A stretch of 64,000 nt of DNA from Kyrpidia tusciae DSM 2912 (GCF_000092905.1 NC_014098.1:186001-250000), one strand, 5' to 3'; positions 1 through 8,424 are shown, counted from the first letter of the stretch. Numbers and translations: made by a program. The notes: generated by a model not told the origin, from the letters alone.

Positions 1-1
1 G

Positions 2-700
2 TGCGTCGACAACTCGACGCCGGTCTGCGGCAGCCTGCACACCGGCGCCCGTGGTGGCGCCCATCACTGCTCCGAGAGCGATGCCCAGAGTGGACGATTG
101 GTGCAGACCGGCTGCCGTAGCGACCAATGCCCCCATTCCAGCGGATACGAGGTGGGCGCCGGATGGCCGGCTGAGAAACAGCAGTGCGAGAAAGAGAGCG
201 GGTAGGGCGAACCTCAAAGCCTCGGAGACGTGAGCTGGAATCATCCCGCCGATCAACGCACCGGCGGCTGTCCCTGCCACCCAGGATAAGTAGCAGGTGA
301 ACACCAGCGCGAGGTGTGGGCCGGGCTCGTGGGGGCTCTCCCGCACCCGGGACCCGGTGAGGGCAAAGACCTCGTCGGTGAGTCCGAAGGCCGAAAGCCA
401 TCTCGCCTTCGCGGACCAGTGGAGGAACGCCGGCCCCAAAGCGGTCCCGTACAAAACGTGTCGGGCATTCACCAGCAGGATGGCCAGGACCGTGGCAACG
501 ACCGGGCTGCCCGATAATGCCAGACTCAACAGCATGAACTGAGCGCCCCCGGCGTATACCCAGGCCGAGATGAGTAGGGCGATCCAGCCCGGTACCCCTT
601 GGTTGACGGCGAGGGCACCGAAAGTCATGGCGATGGGAAAGTACGCCGTGACCACGGGCAGGGCGTCGCGCAGAGCCCTTTGAATCGGCGAATGGGTCAT
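2..700 (-). CDS. azlC: AzlC/YgaZ-type branched-chain amino acid exporter, large subunit (3' end cut by window)
   Basis: The frame opens with ATG at 700 behind a GAGGAG site and stays open to the window edge (233 codons, close to the usual 230-240). The N-terminus reads ALRDALPVV...PIAMTFGALA and the middle LVNARHVLYG, both typical of AzlC, with several hydrophobic helices. With the small partner AzlD it forms a membrane exporter for branched-chain amino acids or analogues. It lies 13 bp downstream of azlD on the same strand, the reverse of the usual azlC-azlD order, and is divergent from an XRE-cupin regulator. The stop codon is outside the window. The family is clear; the substrate is inferred. 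Confidence 0.9.
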   Translation of the reverse strand, partial: MTHSPIQRALRDALPVVTAYFPIAMTFGALAVNQGVPGWIALLISAWVYAGGAQFMLLSLALSGSPVVATVLAILLVNARHVLYGTALGPAFLHWSAKARWLSAFGLTDEVFALTGSRVRESPHEPGPHLALVFTCYLSWVAGTAAGALIGGMIPAHVSEALRFALPALFLALLFLSRPSGAHLVSAGMGALVATAAGLHQSSTLGIALGAVMGATTGAGVQAAADRRRVVDA

Positions 701-713
701 CTTTCTTCTCCTC

Positions 714-1034
714 TCATAACCAATACATCGCTGCGGTATAGCACAGAACGCCAAGGACAACCGTGGGGAACAGACGCCGGGACCACCAAGCGAACAAGGC
801 GGTGGGGACGGCGGCGATTAAAGCTGGGTTCTCAAGATCTAGCGCCACTCTGCCATCGCCAGAAAGAAAGAGGACGGGCCCGAGAAGCGCTCCCAAGACT
901 CCGGGGGTGACAAAAGACAGCCATCGCCGGACGCCGTCGGGCCAAGGGGCCCGTCCGCCCAACGCCAGGGACAGGGCCCGGAGAAGATAGGTTCCCAGAC
1001 CGATGAGCAGAGTTTCAACCACCAGAGAGGACAA
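714..1034 (-). CDS. azlD: AzlD-type small subunit of amino acid exporter
   Basis: A 106-residue protein with three to four hydrophobic segments and the AzlD features LLIGLGTYLLRA near the start and FVTPGVLGALL in the middle. I take TTG at 1034 as the start because an AAAGGGGG site lies about 10 bases upstream; a longer frame to 1112 exists but would run through the promoter region. It is the usual partner of AzlC, which follows directly. The divergent XRE-cupin gene is the likely regulator. Confidence 0.8.
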   Translation of the reverse strand: MSSLVVETLLIGLGTYLLRALSLALGGRAPWPDGVRRWLSFVTPGVLGALLGPVLFLSGDGRVALDLENPALIAAVPTALFAWWSRRLFPTVVLGVLCYTAAMYWL

Positions 1035-1059
1035 TCCTTTACGCCCCCTTTCCAAATGG

Positions 1060-1080
1060 CTACTGAGTAGTATATCATAT
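1060..1080. promoter_or_regulatory. Candidate operator/promoter region between azlDC and the XRE-cupin gene
   Basis: The 112-bp divergent spacer holds the palindrome CTACT-G-AGTAG (1060-1070), immediately followed by the AT-rich palindrome ATATCATAT. Such a site suits binding by the adjacent helix-turn-helix regulator. The assignment is by position and symmetry only. Confidence 0.4.
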
Positions 1081-1146
1081 CGGTAAGCGTTATAACATAC
1101 AGAACCCTGCAAAATCGGCCGGGAAGTGCATCAGAAGGGGGGATGG

Positions 1147-1734
1147 ATGTTGGAGCCGGTTGATTTCTCTCGGCGGATCGGGCAGATCCTTCGGTCCCTG
1201 CGCAGGGACCGGGGGTGGACCCTGGACAAGATGGCGGCGGTCACCGGAGTCAGTAAACCCATGCTCGGGCAAATTGAGCGGGGAGAGTCGAATCCCACCG
1301 TGGTGACCCTGTGGAAGATCGCCACCGGGCTGGGGGTTCCGTTTTCGACCTTTCTTCGGGATCCAGATGACCCTCGGGTGGCCATCGTCCCGCAGTCCCG
1401 GCAGCCGGGAGTGAAGGACGACGACGGCGGGTACGTAGTCCGCAGTCTCGTCACCGCCGCTGATCCCCAGCCCGCCGAGCTATTTCATGTTTTCTTAGCG
1501 CCGGGCTGCACTCACCGGGCTTCCGCCCATGGAGCCGGAGTCACAGAACTCATCTGGGTACACAAGGGCCGGTTGGATCTGGAAGTCGGAGGGGAGGTCT
1601 ACTCCTTGGATGAAGGAGATGCGGCCCGGTTCGTTGCCCATCTCGACCATCGATATAAAAACCCCGGGACGGAAGACTGCTCTTGTCTCATTCTTTTGCT
1701 CTACCCGCATCTGCCCGGTGTTTCGTGGCCATAA
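1147..1734 (+). CDS. XRE-family regulator with C-terminal cupin domain
   Basis: The 195-residue protein has an N-terminal helix-turn-helix (about 8-65; VSKPMLGQIERGESNPTV is the typical XRE recognition stretch) and a C-terminal cupin sensor (about 105-185). ATG 1147 is chosen because AAGGGGGG precedes it at the right distance; an in-frame GTG at 1126 lacks a site. Proteins of this architecture sense a small ligand and commonly control neighbouring transporters. It is divergent from azlDC, so control of that exporter is the simplest reading. Confidence 0.85.
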   Translation: MLEPVDFSRRIGQILRSLRRDRGWTLDKMAAVTGVSKPMLGQIERGESNPTVVTLWKIATGLGVPFSTFLRDPDDPRVAIVPQSRQPGVKDDDGGYVVRSLVTAADPQPAELFHVFLAPGCTHRASAHGAGVTELIWVHKGRLDLEVGGEVYSLDEGDAARFVAHLDHRYKNPGTEDCSCLILLLYPHLPGVSWP

Positions 1735-1770
1735 AAAATGTCCAGACCCGCAGGAGTGCAGGTTTGGACA
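1733..1770 (-). terminator. Intrinsic terminator of the hsp20 gene
   Basis: A 14-base near-perfect stem (TGTCCAGACCCGCA against TGCAGGTTTGGACA, loop GGAG) is followed on the minus strand by a run of six T. It lies about 60 bp after the hsp20 stop and abuts the XRE-cupin stop. Confidence 0.8.
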
Positions 1771-1828
1771 TACCGCGCCGGTTAAGTTCCCCCGGACGGC
1801 CCAGGAGTGGGTCCAGGGTTTTGAATGA

Positions 1829-2242
1829 TTATTCAATATCGAGCTTTTTCCCGCGCTCCCCTTCTTTATGCGTCTTCGGGAAGGTCAGGCGCAGGACGCC
1901 ATCCCGATAGGTAGCCTTGCCTTCGTCGATGTCCACCTCGACGGGGAAAGCGATAAACCGCTCGGTCTTGCCGTAGGAGCGCTCCCGACGATAATACTTT
2001 TCGTTCTTTTCCTCAGTTTCCTCTTCGACTTTCACGGCGATGGCCACTCCCGATTCCGTGACCTCCACCTCGATCTGGTCCCGTTTCAATCCCGGGAGTT
2101 CCGCCTCCACCTCCAAATGGTCCCCTTTATCCTTCACATCCACCGCAAAGGAACGATCAAAAAATGCCGGAAACGAAGCGGGCAGGGTAAACAGGCTGTT
2201 CAAGTCGCGATCCTTGCGAAACCAATCGGGCAAGTAACGCAT
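1829..2242 (-). CDS. Small heat-shock protein, Hsp20/alpha-crystallin family
   Basis: A 137-residue chaperone that holds unfolding proteins in the cytoplasm. The alpha-crystallin domain runs from about residue 35 to 130 (FAVDVKDKGDHLEVEAELPG, then GVLRLTFPK near the end). ATG 2242 is chosen over an upstream ATG because AAAGGGGA lies just before it and the N-terminus MRYLPDWF is typical. It is monocistronic, with its own promoter and terminator. No CIRCE element is present here. Confidence 0.93.
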   Translation of the reverse strand: MRYLPDWFRKDRDLNSLFTLPASFPAFFDRSFAVDVKDKGDHLEVEAELPGLKRDQIEVEVTESGVAIAVKVEEETEEKNEKYYRRERSYGKTERFIAFPVEVDIDEGKATYRDGVLRLTFPKTHKEGERGKKLDIE

Positions 2243-2282
2243 GGTCAGGTTCCCCTTTCCCAGGTGGAGTGTTTTTCCTTTT

Positions 2283-2311
2283 TTATTATGGCTCAATCTG
2301 AGTCTGTCCAA
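2283..2311 (-). promoter_or_regulatory. Promoter of hsp20
   Basis: On the minus strand TTGGAC (2311-2306), a 17-base spacer and TAATAA (2288-2283) form a plausible vegetative promoter about 40 bp ahead of the start codon. Confidence 0.5.
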
Positions 2312-2502
2312 CAGGAACAAAGGTACTACTCATCCGTGGGATGACCGAACTAGTTCAAAAGTCCTGTCTTCATAAATCTTCCCTGAGAAAATCCTACTAT
2401 CCTGAAAATCAATGAGCACTAAGGGTGTTTTTAAGGCATACCAAACTAAGCCCTGTGATATGCAGGGTGTCGAACGGGCGTTTCAATGTTTTGAGTGTAC
2501 GT
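2312..2502. other. Flank of IS110 element without genes
   Basis: AT-richer than its surroundings; no open frame with a ribosome site. It should contain the 3' (right) end of the IS110-family element, but no inverted repeats mark the boundary, as is usual in this family. Confidence 0.4.
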
Positions 2503-3720
2503 TTAGGCCACCGGTTTTACGGATACTTCCATACCGAGTGATTGCAACTTTCGGATGGCCTGTTTTATAACTGCATCTTTTCTACGTTCCTCGTAATATG
2601 TTGGACCGAGTTCGATATAAGGATGCCGCCGTTGTAACATGTGATACACGATCGTTAGGATGCTATGGGCCACTGCGACTGCTGCACGATTTTTTCCTCG
2701 TCGAGCTGCAATTCGATGATATTGTGTAGACAGGTATGTGTTCTTGGTTCTCGCCGCCGCACGTGCTGCTTCCACAAGCGCTGCTCGGAGCTTTTGGTTC
2801 CCTTTACGCGTTTTCCCCGACTTTCGTTTCCCCGCACTCTCGTTGTTCCCTGGAGCCAATCCTGCCCATGAACACAGATGGGCCGCAGACGGAAATTGAG
2901 CCATGTCCGTCCCGATTTCAGCGAGAATCTGCTCCGCTGTCCGTCGACCGACACCGGGGATTGTGTCTATTAACTCCAGGTCCTCCTCAAAAGGGAGCAT
3001 ACGCCTCTTGACCTCTTCGTCGAGCCGGGCAATTTCTTCATCCAGATAATCGATGTGGCGCAGTTGGGCGGCTAACATCATTCGTTGGTGTTCCCCCATC
3101 AGCCCGTTCAGCGCCTTTTGTAGTTCTGGCTTCTTCGTCTTCATCCGACCCTTGGCCAACTCGGACAATACCTCCGGATTCTTCTCTCCATCGATCATTG
3201 CCTCCAGTATCGCCCGCCCGGACTTGCCAAGCGTGTCACTGGCTACTGAGGACAATTTAATATTGGCGCCTTCAAGTACCTTTTGAATCCGGTTTACTTC
3301 CCTGGCTCGCTCTTCAATTAGGCTCCGGCGGTAACGAATGAGTTCCCTCAACTCCCGTTGTTCACGGTTAGGGATGTAACTGGCTTGCAGCAGCCCATGG
3401 CGGAGTAATCCGGCGATCCACTCTGCATCCTTCACATCGGTCTTACGGCCCGGAACATTCTTCATATGCTTGGCATTCACCACGAGCACGTTGAACTCCG
3501 CTGATTCCAGAAGGTTATAGATCGGCTTCCAGAACGAAGCGGTGCTTTCCATTGCAACATGGGTACATCCGTGCTTCCCGAGCCAATCGACCATCTCCAA
3601 AAGATCGTCGGTCATCGTAGAAAAGGTACGAATCTCTTTGGTTTCGGGCGTCAGCACACAAGCAACAACCATCTTCTTGTGAACATCGAGGCCGCAGCAA
3701 CGGTCGTACACGACATCCAT
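2503..3720 (-). CDS. IS110-family transposase (DEDD recombinase)
   Basis: The 405-residue protein shows the IS110 layout: an N-terminal RuvC-like domain with acidic residues in GLDVHK, AMEST and DVKDA, and a C-terminal Transposase_20 region with IPGVGRRTAEQILAEIG and the serine-bearing segment NNESAGKRKSGKTRKG. ATG 3720 is chosen because AGGAAGG precedes it. The frame is intact, so the element may be active. Enzymes of this family are guided by a bridge RNA made from the element's own non-coding end. The gene is lower in GC than its neighbours, consistent with transfer. Confidence 0.95.
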   Translation of the reverse strand: MDVVYDRCCGLDVHKKMVVACVLTPETKEIRTFSTMTDDLLEMVDWLGKHGCTHVAMESTASFWKPIYNLLESAEFNVLVVNAKHMKNVPGRKTDVKDAEWIAGLLRHGLLQASYIPNREQRELRELIRYRRSLIEERAREVNRIQKVLEGANIKLSSVASDTLGKSGRAILEAMIDGEKNPEVLSELAKGRMKTKKPELQKALNGLMGEHQRMMLAAQLRHIDYLDEEIARLDEEVKRRMLPFEEDLELIDTIPGVGRRTAEQILAEIGTDMAQFPSAAHLCSWAGLAPGNNESAGKRKSGKTRKGNQKLRAALVEAARAAARTKNTYLSTQYHRIAARRGKNRAAVAVAHSILTIVYHMLQRRHPYIELGPTYYEERRKDAVIKQAIRKLQSLGMEVSVKPVA

Positions 3721-3995
3721 GTGAATCCTTCCTGGTGGGCTGGTAAGATTAAAGGGCTGGTGCAACGACCATATCCGATCATTCTATCCTACGTGCTTCC
3801 CAATGCGGGAGCGACATTCTGTGGTGCACCTGGTCGTCGTAGTCAGTCTATTCCGCGGGCTCAAGGCACCAAGCAGTGACGACCTGCCTTCGCCAGCCAC
3901 CAAGGAAACAATTCAACACCAGGCCATTTTCATCCTTCTGCTGGTGCCGCCCCGGCGGCATGGCAGTCTATTCAAGAAAAAGGTTACCCGGGAGG
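3721..3995 (-). ncRNA. Candidate bridge-RNA region at the left end of the IS110 element
   Basis: About 275 bp upstream of the transposase start carries no convincing gene. In IS110-group elements this non-coding left end encodes the bridge RNA whose two loops pair with donor and target DNA. I cannot fold it or define its ends here; the call rests on position and family knowledge. Confidence 0.4.
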
Positions 3996-4003
3996 AGGAA
4001 TGT

Positions 4004-4162
4004 ATGGGGGTGAAGCTCCACGTCTTCAATGAGGCCATCCGGCAATTTGTACTGTTTTTTGCCGACCCGGCGGCTGAGGTCTGTGACTGCAGCTGGGCGA
4101 TTTTTCGGGTGGACGTGCAGGCGGTGGTTCAGGAGAAGGATATGATCCGGAAAGGGCTTTAG
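4004..4162 (+). CDS. Small protein of unknown function (52 aa)
   Basis: ATG 4004 follows a strong GGAGGAGG site at the right spacing and the frame runs 52 codons (MGVKLHVFNEAIRQF...). The product is mixed, with no transmembrane segment, and I recognise no family. It starts just outside the presumed IS110 left end, so it could be the 3' part of a gene cut by the insertion or a genuine small protein. Confidence 0.35.
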   Translation: MGVKLHVFNEAIRQFVLFFADPAAEVCDCSWAIFRVDVQAVVQEKDMIRKGL

Positions 4163-4364
4163 CTGGTGCAGGATACCCCCGGCTTGCGCGAGGGGGGCCG
4201 ATGCGTGTACCCTAGCTACGAGACACACTTGATCGTGCCTCGAAGGATGAGAAGATAGACTCGGACAAGCCTCGGTGGTTGAAGGGGTTGGGCAGAAAAG
4301 AGATCGTCGGGTAAGGCCGGCCGGGGGCCACCGACGGAGAGAGACGGAGATGGCGGAGGGGAAC

Positions 4365-5618
4365 ATGAAGAAAAGCAGAATGTTTTGGCTGTCCCTGGCG
4401 GTGGTTTTCGCCCTCGGTGGCACTTTTGGGTTGGGGTATTGGCAAGGGGTGCGCAGTGCCCAGGGGGATCTCCGGGCGCAAAGCCCCGGAGAAGGATCGC
4501 CCGCCGTGGCGGCGGCCGCAGCGCCCATGCATGTACTGCTCATCGGATACGATGCCCGGCCGGGGCAGAATTATGGGAACACGGATACGTTGATTGTGGC
4601 CAGTTTTGACCCCCAGGTGGGGCGCCTGGCGATGCTTTCGGTACCCCGGGACACCCGGGTGGCGATTCCCGGGCACGGGTATGACAAAATCAACGCGGCC
4701 ATGATGATCGGTGGCGTGAAATTGACGGAGCAGATGGTGAGTTCCCTGGTCGGCGTTCCTCTCGACCATTATGTGCGGGTGAATTTTGAACAGTTTAAAG
4801 GTGTAATCGATGCTCTGGGCGGGGTGACCGTGAATGTCGACAAGAATATGTATTATGTCACCGGAGACGCCCAGGATGGGGTGATCAACCTGCACAAAGG
4901 GGTCCAACATTTAAACGGGGATCAAGCCCTGCAGTTCGTTCGCTATCGTCAGGATCCCCTGGGGGACATCACCCGGACCCAGAGGCAGCAGGAACTCCTC
5001 AAAGCCCTGGCCGATCAAGCTCTGCAGCCGTCCACCATCGTTAAGCTTCCGGTGGTGATCCCCCGGGTGATGCAGGCGGTGGACACCGATTTCTCGCTGT
5101 TGGAGGTGCTCAAGTTGGCACGGATGGCCGGTGGCATGAGCGGGCAGCAGGTGATCGGTGAAACGCTTCCGGGCCAGTTTTTGAACCTGAATGGCGTGAG
5201 TTATTGGCAGGTCGACCCTGGGCAGGCCAAGCAGGTGATGGCTGAACTCGATGAAGGGAAACGGGTGAGCCAGGTCGTGGAAAGCCCCGGAGGAGGAAGC
5301 GGCTCTTCGACAACCGACGGTTCATCGGCCCCAGGCGGTGGAACCGGCGGTTCGCCGGGAACGGACGGCTCTTCGGGAGCTTCGGGTTCCACCTCCGCCA
5401 GTGGGTCGAGTTCCGGGGGAAGCCAGACACCCACTGCGACGGTGTTGGGGCAAAATGTTCACGTCCGCAGTGGGCCGGGCACCAACTATCGAATCATCGG
5501 GTCGGTAGCCGGCGGGGAGACGGTGACCCTGATCCAGCAGAGTGGCGACTGGTGGCTGGTGAGGACGCCGGATGGGATGAAGGGGTACATGTCGGCGGCA
5601 TGGCTGCGGGTCGACTAG
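4365..5618 (+). CDS. LytR-CpsA-Psr family cell-wall protein with SH3b domain
   Basis: LCP enzymes transfer lipid-linked glycopolymers such as teichoic acids to peptidoglycan outside the membrane. The 417-residue product has a signal anchor (about 5-25), an LCP domain (about 48-200) with LLIGYDARPG, SVPRDTRV and QFVRYR, a long Ser/Gly/Thr linker (about 300-350) and a C-terminal SH3b domain with VRSGPGTNY and GDWWLV (about 355-417). ATG 4365 follows GGAGGGG; an in-frame ATG at 4350 is possible. The fused SH3b and flexible linker suggest wall tethering. Confidence 0.9.
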   Translation: MKKSRMFWLSLAVVFALGGTFGLGYWQGVRSAQGDLRAQSPGEGSPAVAAAAAPMHVLLIGYDARPGQNYGNTDTLIVASFDPQVGRLAMLSVPRDTRVAIPGHGYDKINAAMMIGGVKLTEQMVSSLVGVPLDHYVRVNFEQFKGVIDALGGVTVNVDKNMYYVTGDAQDGVINLHKGVQHLNGDQALQFVRYRQDPLGDITRTQRQQELLKALADQALQPSTIVKLPVVIPRVMQAVDTDFSLLEVLKLARMAGGMSGQQVIGETLPGQFLNLNGVSYWQVDPGQAKQVMAELDEGKRVSQVVESPGGGSGSSTTDGSSAPGGGTGGSPGTDGSSGASGSTSASGSSSGGSQTPTATVLGQNVHVRSGPGTNYRIIGSVAGGETVTLIQQSGDWWLVRTPDGMKGYMSAAWLRVD

Positions 5619-5751
5619 CCGGTAATCTGTGATACCCGTCACAGGTCCAAGGCGGAGCGGGTGGTACGCTCGGAGCGAGAAGTGCGTTCCGACCGGGGCT
5701 CGGGGATGGTCGCGGGGCGGACGCCAGATTCGTCGCGGGGGGCGAAGATGG

Positions 5752-6486
5752 ATGAAATGGGTCATTCCTCGGGAACACGGGGCGTGGATGATGTGGATCG
5801 GACCCCTAGTGATCGGGATTGCCGCGACGCCGTGGAACCCGCTCCAGATCCTGCTCGCCGGTGCCAGTTTGTTCGCGTTTATGACGGCGGAGCCATTCCT
5901 CCAGGGGCTACGCCAGCCCGGGCGTCGGGGCTACTGGTGGCGATGGGCTGCGGGGTATGGAGTGGTGGCCGCCGCCTTCGGCGTCCCGCTTTTGGTGGCG
6001 GAACCGCGTCTGGGGTTCGTGGCCCTCGGGGCCGGGGTGTCCCTGGCGGCGAACAGTGCCTTTGCCCTGGTTCGGCAAGATCGGCACTTGTTGAACGACT
6101 TTTTCGCCATGGCCGGGCTGGCGCTGACGGGAATCGCCGCTTACCTGGTGGGGCGGGGGAGTGTGGACGTCCGGGGCTGGATCTTTTGGGCCCTGTGCGT
6201 CGTGTATTTTTTCGGGACGGCGCTGTATGTGAAATCTTTGATTCGGGAGCGGCGCAATCGGAGGCTCAAGTGGGCGGCCAACGCATATAGCACGATGTTG
6301 GTTTTTGCGGCGCTGGCCTTGGGGTGGACGGCGGCGGTGGCCTGTCTCCCGGCGGCCGTTCGCGGTTGGGCGATTGCCCAAGATCGACCGCCCCAGGTGA
6401 AGACGATCGGTATTTTGGAAATCGGAGTATCGGTTTGGTTCGTGATCTGGATGACCGTGTGGCTGCGGAATTTTGGAGGTGTGTGA
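5752..6486 (+). CDS. YwiC-like membrane protein
   Basis: The 244-residue polytopic protein starts with MKWVIPREHGAW, the hallmark of the YwiC-like family, and has about seven to eight hydrophobic helices. Its biochemical role is not known. ATG 5752 is used because the family motif begins there and a G-rich site precedes it. It follows the LCP gene by 133 bp and may be cotranscribed with it. Confidence 0.8.
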   Translation: MKWVIPREHGAWMMWIGPLVIGIAATPWNPLQILLAGASLFAFMTAEPFLQGLRQPGRRGYWWRWAAGYGVVAAAFGVPLLVAEPRLGFVALGAGVSLAANSAFALVRQDRHLLNDFFAMAGLALTGIAAYLVGRGSVDVRGWIFWALCVVYFFGTALYVKSLIRERRNRRLKWAANAYSTMLVFAALALGWTAAVACLPAAVRGWAIAQDRPPQVKTIGILEIGVSVWFVIWMTVWLRNFGGV

Positions 6487-6517
6487 TGCCTTCGCCCCCC
6501 AAAACGTCGTCCGGCGG

Positions 6518-6605
6518 TTGAATTTTTTTCAAAAACAATGTATGGTGAATGTGACGATTGAGGTCAAGGAAGCGAAGCTGGAAAAATACCAACCGTCCGG
6601 TCGGT
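6518..6605 (+). promoter_or_regulatory. Promoter and TetR-like operator of the MBL-fold gene
   Basis: TTGAAT (6518-6523), a 17-base spacer and TATGGT (6541-6546) form a promoter. Downstream, ACCGTCCGGTCGGT (6592-6605) is a 14-bp palindrome with one mismatched pair, of the type bound by TetR-family repressors, placed where it would block elongation. No TetR gene is in this window. Confidence 0.55.
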
Positions 6606-6625
6606 AGGGAAAGGGGTGGCGGGGA

Positions 6626-7627
6626 GTGAATGCGGCCATTCGTCCGATTTCGTTGACCACACCGTTCCCGGTGGGAGCGGTGAATGCGTTTTTGTTGCGG
6701 GATGACCCCGTGACGTTGGTGGATGTGGGGCCGAAGCTCCCCGATGCGTGGGAAGGCCTGGCAGATGGCCTTCGCAGGGCGGGGTGCGAGTGGCGGGACA
6801 TCGAGTACGTGGTCATCACGCATCCCCACGTGGATCATCACGGCTTATTATCCCGGGTGCTCGATGCGTCCGGGGCAACGGCTTTGGTTCACCCAGATGC
6901 CGAGAGGCGCGTGCTCAGCCCGCGCCTGGCTGCGGAAAGTGAGGCGATGTATTTTGAGCCGTTTCTCACCGCCAGTGGGGTGCCCGAGGAGATACGGGGG
7001 CTCATTGCCGAACATCAGCGATTGCTGCAGGAGTACGTGGATGGGGTGGATGAAGTCAAGACGGTAGAGATCGGGGCTCGGCTGGAACTGGGCGGGCGGG
7101 AATGGAGGGTGTTGGATACCCCGGGCCATTCGTCCGGACATTTGTCGTTGTTCGATGAAGAGGAAGGGGACCTGATCGCCGGGGACCACCTGTTGCCGCA
7201 TATTTCGTCCAACGCCTTGTTGGAGGCCCCGCGGCATCCCGGGGGCGAGCGGGCCAGAAGCTTGATCGTATACATGGAAGCGCTGAATATGGTGGCCGCC
7301 TTACCGGTGAAACGGGTCTACCCCGGCCACGGTGAGGTGTTCACCGGAGCGGCGGAATTGGTGGATCGGCGGCTTCGGGGATATGAACGGCGGTGCAGCC
7401 AGTTGCTCGGCTGGTTGGGGGAGCGGCCGCACACGGTGTTTGAGCTGGTCAGACGCATGTTTCCCCGGTTGAGTCGGGGAAACTGGTTTCTGGCCGTGTC
7501 GGAGATCGTGGGCCATTTGGATGTCCTGCAAGCTCGGGGGCAGGTGGGGATCGAGGAACGGCGCGGGCTCTGGTATTATCGGGTGGAACCGGGTCGGGAG
7601 GTGCGATCTGCAGCTCAAAGCGGCTGA
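6626..7627 (+). CDS. MBL-fold metallo-hydrolase with C-terminal winged helix
   Basis: The 333-residue protein has the metal-binding motif HPHVDH (66-71), a second ligand region TPGHSSGH and AGDH, and YPGHGE near 230. The C-terminal 90 residues look like the winged-helix tail of the LACTB2/glyoxalase-II-like group. The start is GTG 6626 behind AAGGGG. It hydrolyses a thioester, lactone or nucleic-acid bond; the substrate cannot be read from sequence. A promoter with a TetR-like operator precedes it. Confidence 0.85.
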   Translation: MNAAIRPISLTTPFPVGAVNAFLLRDDPVTLVDVGPKLPDAWEGLADGLRRAGCEWRDIEYVVITHPHVDHHGLLSRVLDASGATALVHPDAERRVLSPRLAAESEAMYFEPFLTASGVPEEIRGLIAEHQRLLQEYVDGVDEVKTVEIGARLELGGREWRVLDTPGHSSGHLSLFDEEEGDLIAGDHLLPHISSNALLEAPRHPGGERARSLIVYMEALNMVAALPVKRVYPGHGEVFTGAAELVDRRLRGYERRCSQLLGWLGERPHTVFELVRRMFPRLSRGNWFLAVSEIVGHLDVLQARGQVGIEERRGLWYYRVEPGREVRSAAQSG

Positions 7628-7712
7628 AACGAGCCGCAGTGACGTGCGGAAAAGGCGGGAATTCCTGGCGGGGACGGCTCTGGGCGCCGACAAGGCGGCC
7701 GGTGTCGTCCCT

Positions 7713-7741
7713 TTGCGTTTTTGTCCAGAACCGACTACGAT
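7713..7741 (+). promoter_or_regulatory. Promoter ahead of acpS
   Basis: TTGCGT (7713-7718), 17 bases and TACGAT (7736-7741) lie about 95 bp before the acpS start in the 207-bp gap after the MBL gene. A GCGGCT/AGCCGC hairpin at the MBL stop may end the upstream transcript. Confidence 0.5.
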
Positions 7742-7834
7742 GAGGGCGGATCGGGCTTGTTCCGTTCTGAGAGGCCCGACATCAAAGGTGCGGGAGAAAC
7801 ATATGCGAAGTGCGGTGGCGGGGGGTGGCACGGG

Positions 7835-8227
7835 TTGATCGTGGCTGTAGGTGTGGATGTGGTGGAGATGGGCCGCATCCGGGAGAGTCTGAGGAGGCGG
7901 GGGAACCGCCTGGCCGAGCGAATCCTGGGGGCGGCGGAGAAAAAGCAGTATGCGGCACGGCGGGACCCGGTTGCATTCTTGGCGGGGCGCTTTGCCGCGA
8001 AGGAGGCGGTGGCAAAAGCGCTTGGAACGGGGATCGGGAAGGTGGGATTTCAAGAGATCGAGATTGCGGGGGGCCGGGGGGCCCCCGAAGTGCGACTGTC
8101 CGGGAAGGCGGCGGAGGTGGCGGGGGAGCGTGGGATTGTCAAATGGCACCTGTCCCTTTCCCACGGCAGGGAGACGGCGGTGGCGTTTGTTGTAGCAGAA
8201 GGTGTGGGACATCGGGAAGCAGACTGA
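7835..8227 (+). CDS. acpS: Holo-[acyl-carrier-protein] synthase
   Basis: AcpS moves the 4'-phosphopantetheine of CoA to acyl carrier protein in fatty-acid synthesis. The 130-residue product has the two signature segments VGVDVVEMGRI (Mg-binding Asp at 8) and GRFAAKEAVAKALGTG, and the C-terminal LSLSHGRETAVAFV. TTG 7835 is the start: the conserved region begins there and GGGGGG lies 9 bases before it. It heads a cluster with nnr and the YdcC-like lipoprotein, as in Bacillus. Confidence 0.93.
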   Translation: MIVAVGVDVVEMGRIRESLRRRGNRLAERILGAAEKKQYAARRDPVAFLAGRFAAKEAVAKALGTGIGKVGFQEIEIAGGRGAPEVRLSGKAAEVAGERGIVKWHLSLSHGRETAVAFVVAEGVGHREAD

Positions 8228-8271
8228 TGGAAGCGGCGGGGATGGCCGCAGAGGAAGATAGATGGCCGCGG

Positions 8272-8360
8272 TTGCCCCGTATGGAGGAGAGGAGCAAGCC
8301 GATCGACTGGAGCCCGCTTCGGGCGGCGGGTAGTGGTTGTCCCGTATGGAGGAGAGGAGC
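8272..8360 (+). repeat. Pair of 24-bp direct repeats between acpS and nnr
   Basis: TTGCCCCGTATGGAGGAG plus AGGAGC at 8272-8295 recurs with a single change at 8337-8360, 65 bp downstream. The offset is not a multiple of three, so it is not a coding repeat. Each copy carries a GGAGGAG stretch. Confidence 0.7.
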
Positions 8361-8424
8361 CCTGGCATCCTTGTACATAAGTGCGGACCGGGACGAATAT
8401 ACCTGTGATGCGGAGGGAAACGCC

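Larger units (their letters stand above)
2440..3995 (-). mobile_element. IS110-family insertion sequence (approximate limits)
   Basis: The limits are set loosely around the transposase and its non-coding flanks. No terminal inverted repeats or target duplication were found, as expected for this family, so the edges are uncertain by at least 100 bp. Confidence 0.6.
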
